A stretch of 12,533 bases of DNA from Deltaproteobacteria bacterium. Lineage in GTDB: Bacteria; Desulfobacterota; Desulfobacteria; Desulfobacterales; Desulfatirhabdiaceae. Shown here piece by piece: positions 9,911 to 12,533 of the stretch. The stretch lies in the NCBI GenBank assembly GCA_026388755.1, contig JAPLJE010000256.1, positions 1 through 12,533 of the forward strand, given 5' to 3'. The translations under genes and the position numbers were made by a program. The notes under the pieces are model-generated. The model was not told where the DNA came from, did no database searches, and saw nothing but the letters and a program-made list of their open reading frames with translations. Each line of letters opens with the position of its first letter. The first letter of the stretch is position 1.

Positions 9911-9931
9911 CCCCCTCTTTTTTCAAGGGGG
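9911..9931. repeat. pyrimidine/purine hairpin after purA
   Basis: CCCCC at 9911-9915 can pair with GGGGG at 9927-9931 around a TCTTTTTTCAA loop, and GAGG follows. A second small stem, GCCA/TGGC, lies at 9934-9947. No T-run follows on either strand, so a standard terminator is unlikely, though it sits where the purA transcript should end. It resembles the hairpin at 11316-11341 in layout (C/T-rich arm, T-run, CAAGGG-type arm), suggesting a dispersed palindromic repeat. Confidence 0.4.
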
Positions 9932-9997
9932 AGGCCACAAAAATGGCTTCATCCTGGAGGAAAACGCTTCGAGGCTCACGATCTGAGGTGTTTTTCA

Positions 9998-10026
9998 TTG
10001 ACAATTGGGTGCTGCTGTCATAAAAA
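9998..10026 (+). promoter_or_regulatory. predicted tRNA-Pro promoter
   Basis: A perfect TTGACA at 9998-10003 lies 41 bases before the first base of tRNA-Pro. The -10 is less clear: CATAAA at 10019-10024 (15-base spacer) or TAAAAA at 10021-10026 (17-base spacer). The spacing to the tRNA fits a dedicated promoter. Confidence 0.6.
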
Positions 10027-10038
10027 AGAAAGATAAGT

Positions 10039-10115
10039 CGGGACGTGGCTCAGCCTGGTAGAGCACAGCGTTCGGGACGCTGGGGTCGCTGGTTCAAATC
10101 CAGTCGTCCCGACCA
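10039..10115 (+). tRNA. tRNA-Pro (anticodon CGG), CCA encoded
   Basis: A full cloverleaf is visible. Acceptor CGGGACG pairs with CGTCCCG, the discriminator is A and CCA lies at 10113-10115. The D arm is GCTC...GAGC, the anticodon stem CAGCG/CGCTG encloses loop TTCGGGA (C34 G35 G36), and the T arm GCTGG/CCAGT encloses TTCAAAT. The anticodon CGG reads the proline codon CCG. Confidence 0.96.
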
Positions 10116-10127
10116 CATAGTATCAAA

Positions 10128-10168
10128 TGCTTGTAGATATTTCCCGAACAAGCACTCAGTACTTTTTT
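10128..10168 (+). terminator. possible terminator of tRNA-Pro
   Basis: TGCTTGT at 10128-10134 pairs perfectly with ACAAGCA at 10148-10154, and a run of six T is found at 10163-10168. The 13-base loop and the eight bases between stem and T-run make it weaker than a standard intrinsic terminator. Confidence 0.4.
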
Positions 10169-10244
10169 GTTGTACCCAGCGTTTTTTCTGCTTTTCGCTG
10201 CATTTTTGCCATTCAGTTTTTCAAGCCAAATCCCTCATCATAAA

Positions 10245-10277
10245 CAATGGTTTCAAAAAGGAATCATTGGTTATTTT
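10245..10277 (+). terminator. hairpin in the convergent tRNA-Pro/sppA gap
   Basis: In plus-strand RNA CAAUGGUUUC at 10245-10254 pairs with GGAAUCAUUG at 10260-10269 over ten pairs, two of them G-U, with loop AAAAA. It is followed by GTTATTTT. On the minus strand the same positions give two A-C mismatches, so it favours plus-strand transcripts coming from tRNA-Pro. It is a second or backup stop before the convergent sppA. Confidence 0.35.
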
Positions 10278-11169
10278 ATAAAACATACCCTGCAAAAAGA
10301 TGATAAGCGGATAGCTGACTCAGAATTTCATTAAGCGAAGACTCGGCCAGTCGTTTGATGAACGTATGCTTTTTATCCTTGGCATAAACCGCAGATACCT
10401 TGCCGGTGATGCCGCCCATCTCACCAGCCCATGCAATGGCATCTTCCAGGTTTCCAAGCCGGTCAACCAGTCCCAGTTCATGCGCATTTTCACCGGTTAA
10501 TATCCGGCCGTCGGCGACTGTGGCAACCTTATCGTATTCAAGATGCCGGCCTTCCGCAATTGCCGTGATGAACTGTCGATGAACCTGATCCGAAAACGTT
10601 TGAAGAATGGTTTTTTCGGCATCTGTCATGGAGCGGACAGGAGAGCCGATATCCTTGTACTGACCACTTTTGACGACAACCGGCGTAATGCCGATTTTCT
10701 GAAGAAGTCCCTGAATATCGGTAAATCCCATAATGACGCCGATACTTCCGGTTATCGTGCCCGGATTGGCAACAATACCACTGGCAGCAGACGCAATATA
10801 ATATCCGCCTGAAGCCGCAACGGCGCCAAGAGAAGCGACAACTTTTTTATCCTGAAGTGTTCTCTGAACTTCTCTGGAAATTTCTTGTGAAGGGCCGACG
10901 CCTCCTCCGGGTGAGTCTATTCGAAGCACAATGGCCTTAATCGAGTTATCTTCGCGATACCGGCGGATGTCCTGAATGGTTTCCTGGGGGTCGGCAATAT
11001 AGCCCTTGACTTCGATGACACCGACTTTTTCTTCAGCATCCGAAATATCGTTCTGGGTTGAGTATTTGATTCCCGTCAGTACAATCAGCGATATTACGAT
11101 AGCCGAAACAGAGACAATGGTTGAAAAAATCAACAGGAAATGCAGATAGGGGTGTCTTCTGGAGAACAT
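10276..11169 (-). CDS. sppA: signal peptide peptidase SppA (S49 family)
   Basis: 297 aa, the single-domain short form of SppA, unlike the duplicated 618-aa E. coli protein. It is anchored in the inner membrane by one hydrophobic segment at about 11-33 after a positively charged start (FSRRH), with the catalytic domain outside the cytoplasm. It degrades cleaved signal peptides and membrane-protein fragments. The Ser/Lys dyad is visible: nucleophile S120 in AVAASGGYYIAS and general base K172 in KSGQYKDIGSP. RIDSPGGG at 83-90 and NPGTITGSIGV at 135-145 are further S49 signatures. The ATG at 11169 has a GGAA about ten bases upstream, a modest ribosome site. rpsA lies upstream on the same strand, 205 bases away, and tRNA-Pro converges from the other side. 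Confidence 0.95.
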   Translation of the reverse strand: MFSRRHPYLHFLLIFSTIVSVSAIVISLIVLTGIKYSTQNDISDAEEKVGVIEVKGYIADPQETIQDIRRYREDNSIKAIVLRIDSPGGGVGPSQEISREVQRTLQDKKVVASLGAVAASGGYYIASAASGIVANPGTITGSIGVIMGFTDIQGLLQKIGITPVVVKSGQYKDIGSPVRSMTDAEKTILQTFSDQVHRQFITAIAEGRHLEYDKVATVADGRILTGENAHELGLVDRLGNLEDAIAWAGEMGGITGKVSAVYAKDKKHTFIKRLAESSLNEILSQLSAYHLFAGYVL

Positions 11170-11315
11170 GTTATGATTCCAATATAAGGATGATGGACTA
11201 AAATCGGGGGCGATATTCTACAAAACGGCAGGACTTGTGGTAGAATCGCAAGGGATCGAGTAGGTTCCGCTCTCAAAAACAAATCATGAGACCGGGTGAA
11301 TATGCAAGTTGTTTT

Positions 11316-11341
11316 CCTCTCCCTTTTTTCCAAGGGAGAGG
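11316..11341. repeat. perfect 10-bp palindromic hairpin between rpsA and sppA
   Basis: CCTCTCCCTT at 11316-11325 is exactly complementary to AAGGGAGAGG at 11332-11341, with loop TTTTCC. It lies 34 bases after the rpsA stop in the 205-base gap before sppA. On the minus strand it is followed by AAAACAAC, not a T-run, so it is not a classical terminator. It may stabilise the rpsA mRNA 3' end. The rest of the gap shows nothing recognisable. Confidence 0.55.
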
Positions 11342-11374
11342 TCAAAGCAATTTCTCACTTTCATAACAAAAGCG

Positions 11375-12533
11375 TTACTGATTGGATTCGTTGTTGCTCA
11401 GCTTTTCCTGGAGATTTTCCTTAAGAAGTTCCCCAAAAGTCGAGGGTCCGGGTTTCATGCTGTTGACGTACTCGGACAAGAGCGCCTGCTCGTCTTCAAC
11501 CTCAAGACGCTTAATGGAAAGTCCGATTCGTCTTTCATCGCTGTTGATGTTCATGACCCGCGCCGTAATGACGTCGTTGATATTGAATTTGCCGACCGGT
11601 GTCTTGATTTTTTCCTTGCTTATTTCAGAAACATGAACCAGCCCCTCGATACCTTCTTCAAGTTCGACAAAGATACCAAAATCGGTCAGGTTGGTGACGG
11701 TACCTGTAATGATCTTACCCACTTCATACCGCTGTGCTACGGTTTTCCAGGGGTCTGGCTGAAGCTGTTTGATGCCCAGTGAAAACCGTTCGTTGTCTTT
11801 TTCGATATCCAGAACAATGGCTTGAATCACATCCCCTTTTTTATAGATTTCCGAGGGGTGTTTGATGCGCTTTGTCCAGGAAATATCTGAAATATGAACC
11901 AGGCCGTCAATACCTTCATCAATCCCGATGAAGATGCCAAAATCCGTGATGTTCTTGATCTTGCCTTCGATGGTTGTGCCAACCGGGTATTTTTCACTGA
12001 TCACATCCCAGGGATTGGGTGCGATCTGTTTCATTCCCAGAGAAATCCGGCGATTTTCCGGTTTGATATCCAGCACAACTGCTTCAACCATGTCGCCGAT
12101 GGAGACGATCTTGGAAGGATGGCGAACTTTCCGGGTCCAGGACATTTCAGAAACGTGGATCAGGCCTTCAATACCTTCTTCAAGTTCGACGAAAGCGCCA
12201 TAATCGGTAAGGCTTACCACTTTCCCGGAAATGCGCGCTGCGATCGGATATTTTTCAACCGCGGCAATCCACGGATCTTGGGTCAATTGTTTCATGCCCA
12301 AGGAGACGCGTTCTTTTTCAACATCCAGATTCAATACTTTGACGGTAATTTCATCTCCGACTTTAAAGAGTTCGGATGGATGTTTAACCCTGCCCCACGA
12401 AATATCCGTAATGTGAAGCAGGCCGTCTACGCCGCCCAGATCCACAAATACGCCATATTCGGTAAGGTTTTTTACGGTTCCGCTCAGGATTTTGCCTTCA
12501 TGGATGGTGGTCAATGTTGCGGACCGTTTGGTT
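11375..12533 (-). CDS. rpsA: 30S ribosomal protein S1, 3' portion (5' end beyond window)
   Basis: The frame is open to the right edge, so the gene is cut at its 5' end; about 385 codons plus stop are present. A TTG at 12514 is not the start, because the frame runs on upstream and the first visible S1 fold begins only four residues after it. Four S1 RNA-binding repeats are seen, starting near residues 4, 92, 179 and 264 counted from that TTG. Each has a G-x-V/I-x-x-[LI]-T-[DE]-[YF]-G core, GLLHITDIS-type strand and SLGMKQ-type end. In six-repeat S1 these would be repeats 3-6; the first two should lie outside. S1 binds mRNA leaders and helps unstructured or structured messages load on the 30S subunit. 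The C-terminal tail is short and polar (ENLQEKLSNN). No terminator with a T-run follows. Confidence 0.95.
   Translation of the reverse strand, partial: TKRSATLTTIHEGKILSGTVKNLTEYGVFVDLGGVDGLLHITDISWGRVKHPSELFKVGDEITVKVLNLDVEKERVSLGMKQLTQDPWIAAVEKYPIAARISGKVVSLTDYGAFVELEEGIEGLIHVSEMSWTRKVRHPSKIVSIGDMVEAVVLDIKPENRRISLGMKQIAPNPWDVISEKYPVGTTIEGKIKNITDFGIFIGIDEGIDGLVHISDISWTKRIKHPSEIYKKGDVIQAIVLDIEKDNERFSLGIKQLQPDPWKTVAQRYEVGKIITGTVTNLTDFGIFVELEEGIEGLVHVSEISKEKIKTPVGKFNINDVITARVMNINSDERRIGLSIKRLEVEDEQALLSEYVNSMKPGPSTFGELLKENLQEKLSNNESNQ

Noticed and set aside
10045..10281. 78-codon plus-strand reading frame after purA
   Set aside because: It starts inside tRNA-Pro and runs through a T-rich gap into the end of sppA; its sequence shows no protein-like pattern.
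11316..11341. Intrinsic terminator for rpsA
   Set aside because: The stem is strong but no T-run follows it on the minus strand; kept as a palindromic repeat instead.
12512..12514. TTG as the start of the S1 protein
   Set aside because: The frame stays open to the window edge and full-length S1 has further repeats upstream, so this is an internal leucine codon.

Overview
The window looks like a chromosomal segment of a Gram-negative bacterium. The clues are genes for 8-amino-Kdo (lipopolysaccharide core) synthesis, a ribosomal protein S1 with at least four S1 repeats, and housekeeping genes of proteobacterial type. Overall style (moderate GC, an S1-SppA pair, pyrimidine-rich hairpins between genes) suggests Desulfobacterota (former deltaproteobacterial sulfate reducers). 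This is an inference from style; no marker in the window proves it.

Left part (1-6202, + strand): a three-gene cluster. kdnA (PLP aminotransferase) and kdnB (iron-type alcohol dehydrogenase) together convert Kdo to 8-amino-3,8-dideoxy-Kdo (Kdo8N). The third gene, in the same direction, encodes an oversized glutamine amidotransferase/double-SIS protein of about 1257 aa. It keeps essentially every known catalytic residue of glucosamine-6-phosphate synthase GlmS but is about twice as long, through insertions and a C-terminal extension. This is the most unusual object in the window.

Middle part (6230-7723, + strand): a secreted papain-family (C1) cysteine peptidase, followed by a secreted or membrane-anchored chagasin-family (I42) inhibitor of C1 peptidases. 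A GC-rich hairpin lies between them. They look like a protease-inhibitor pair.

Housekeeping part (7806-12533): tRNA-Arg(ACG) on the minus strand is divergent from tadA, whose product deaminates A34 of exactly this tRNA. Their predicted promoters overlap. purA (adenylosuccinate synthase) follows on the plus strand, then tRNA-Pro(CGG) with a good promoter. On the minus strand, convergent with that tRNA, are sppA (signal peptide peptidase) and the 3' portion of rpsA, which runs off the right edge of the window.

No gene-free stretch exceeds 300 bases. The longest gap is 11170-11374 between rpsA and sppA. No CRISPR array, insertion sequence or phage gene was seen.
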